Positions 63,718 to 64,000 of a DNA stretch of 64,000 bases are shown in pieces (the stretch's first letter is position 1; every line of letters starts with the position of its first letter). The notes below the pieces were generated by a model. That model was not told the DNA's origin. It was given only the letters and a program-made list of their open reading frames with translations, and did no database searches. The stretch comes from Cannabis sativa. Taxonomy: Eukaryota > Streptophyta > Magnoliopsida > Rosales > Cannabaceae. The translations under genes and the position numbers were made by a program. The stretch lies in NCBI RefSeq assembly GCF_029168945.1, contig NC_083602.1, positions 78,078,600 to 78,142,599 of the forward strand. Direction: 5' to 3'.

Positions 63718-64000
63718 TGTTGGAAATATTTTACCAGGATCTAGATTTACTACCAAGTATGTTTCATTAACATCCTAATATGAATTCTAAAACAATGAAA
63801 TAAACACATATAAAGTTTAGTAAACCTTACATTGGGTGCACCGGAATATAATGACTCCTTCCATTCAGATCTCTAGCCCTTGATTCCTTTCTGTAGCAGA
63901 GCATAATTAAGATCTGAATCTGGATCTCTTTCTCTCCTACCTATGATACTGATTCTCTTTCTTGTTGTTTGGATTCTTCACAGTCTTACACACTATGATT
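63718..64000 (-). repeat. Angela-family LTR, subfamily II, truncated by the window end
   Basis: TGTTGGAAATATTTTACCAGG at 63718 onward. It shares with solo LTR 2 (11164) the diagnostic CCAGGATCTAGATTTACTA and TATGAATTCTAAAACAATG. Whether it is a solo LTR or part of a full element cannot be seen. Confidence 0.85.

Noticed and set aside
1..64000. CRISPR arrays, rRNA, tRNA genes, organelle DNA or viral inserts
   Set aside because: No regularly spaced repeats, no tRNA or rRNA signature and no organelle or virus genes seen; RT sequences are all copia or LINE type.

Overview
This is an AT-rich nuclear segment from a flowering plant, most likely a eudicot. Introns have GT-AG borders, one plant-type Ariadne RBR E3 ligase gene and one complete plant gamma-tubulin complex gene are present, and the spaces between are filled by Ty1/copia elements of the Angela type with 1.9 kb LTRs, L1-like LINE fragments and short TIR elements. 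I suspect a Rosales genome, but nothing in the sequence proves the species.

Layout: 69-4100 (+) is the 3' half of an ARI7/ARI8-like ubiquitin ligase gene, with MITE-like repeats in its largest intron. 4797-24659 is a nested transposon block: a 412 bp tandem duplication whose second copy carries an hAT-like element, which carries an Angela-type copia element (5606-23208, minus), which in turn carries two solo LTRs of its own family and a different, short-LTR copia element (17775-22348, plus). A Mutator-type MITE with a 9 bp target duplication and a Tourist-like MITE sit at the right edge. 24900-36134 (-) is a complete 21-exon GCP2 gene (707 residues by my splice model), intact although its introns hold an hAT element, a MITE and a LINE remnant. 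37009-62498 is a decayed minus-strand L1-type LINE. It is split first by a 489 bp segment with perfect GT...AG borders and then, inside that segment, by a 22.8 kb block of Angela-family elements (39158-61923, target duplication tatcc). In this block a plus-strand element (E1) has a minus-strand relative (E2) lodged in its 5' LTR, and E2 is arranged LTR-internal-LTR-partial internal. From 62497 there is LTR-like sequence of another family, interrupted at 63718 by one more Angela-family LTR that runs off the window.

The two host genes are unrelated housekeeping genes: protein ubiquitination, and microtubule nucleation. The rest is selfish DNA. I see no cellular system of a new kind. The most unusual structures are the repeated self-nesting of one LTR family, the tandem/inverted E1/E2 array with near-identical LTRs around degenerate coding regions, the intron-like segment in the LINE, and a 79-codon antisense frame kept open in all seven main-subfamily LTRs that span it. 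Coordinates of exons and TE borders were read by eye from splice sites, reading phase and target duplications; no alignment or search was run.
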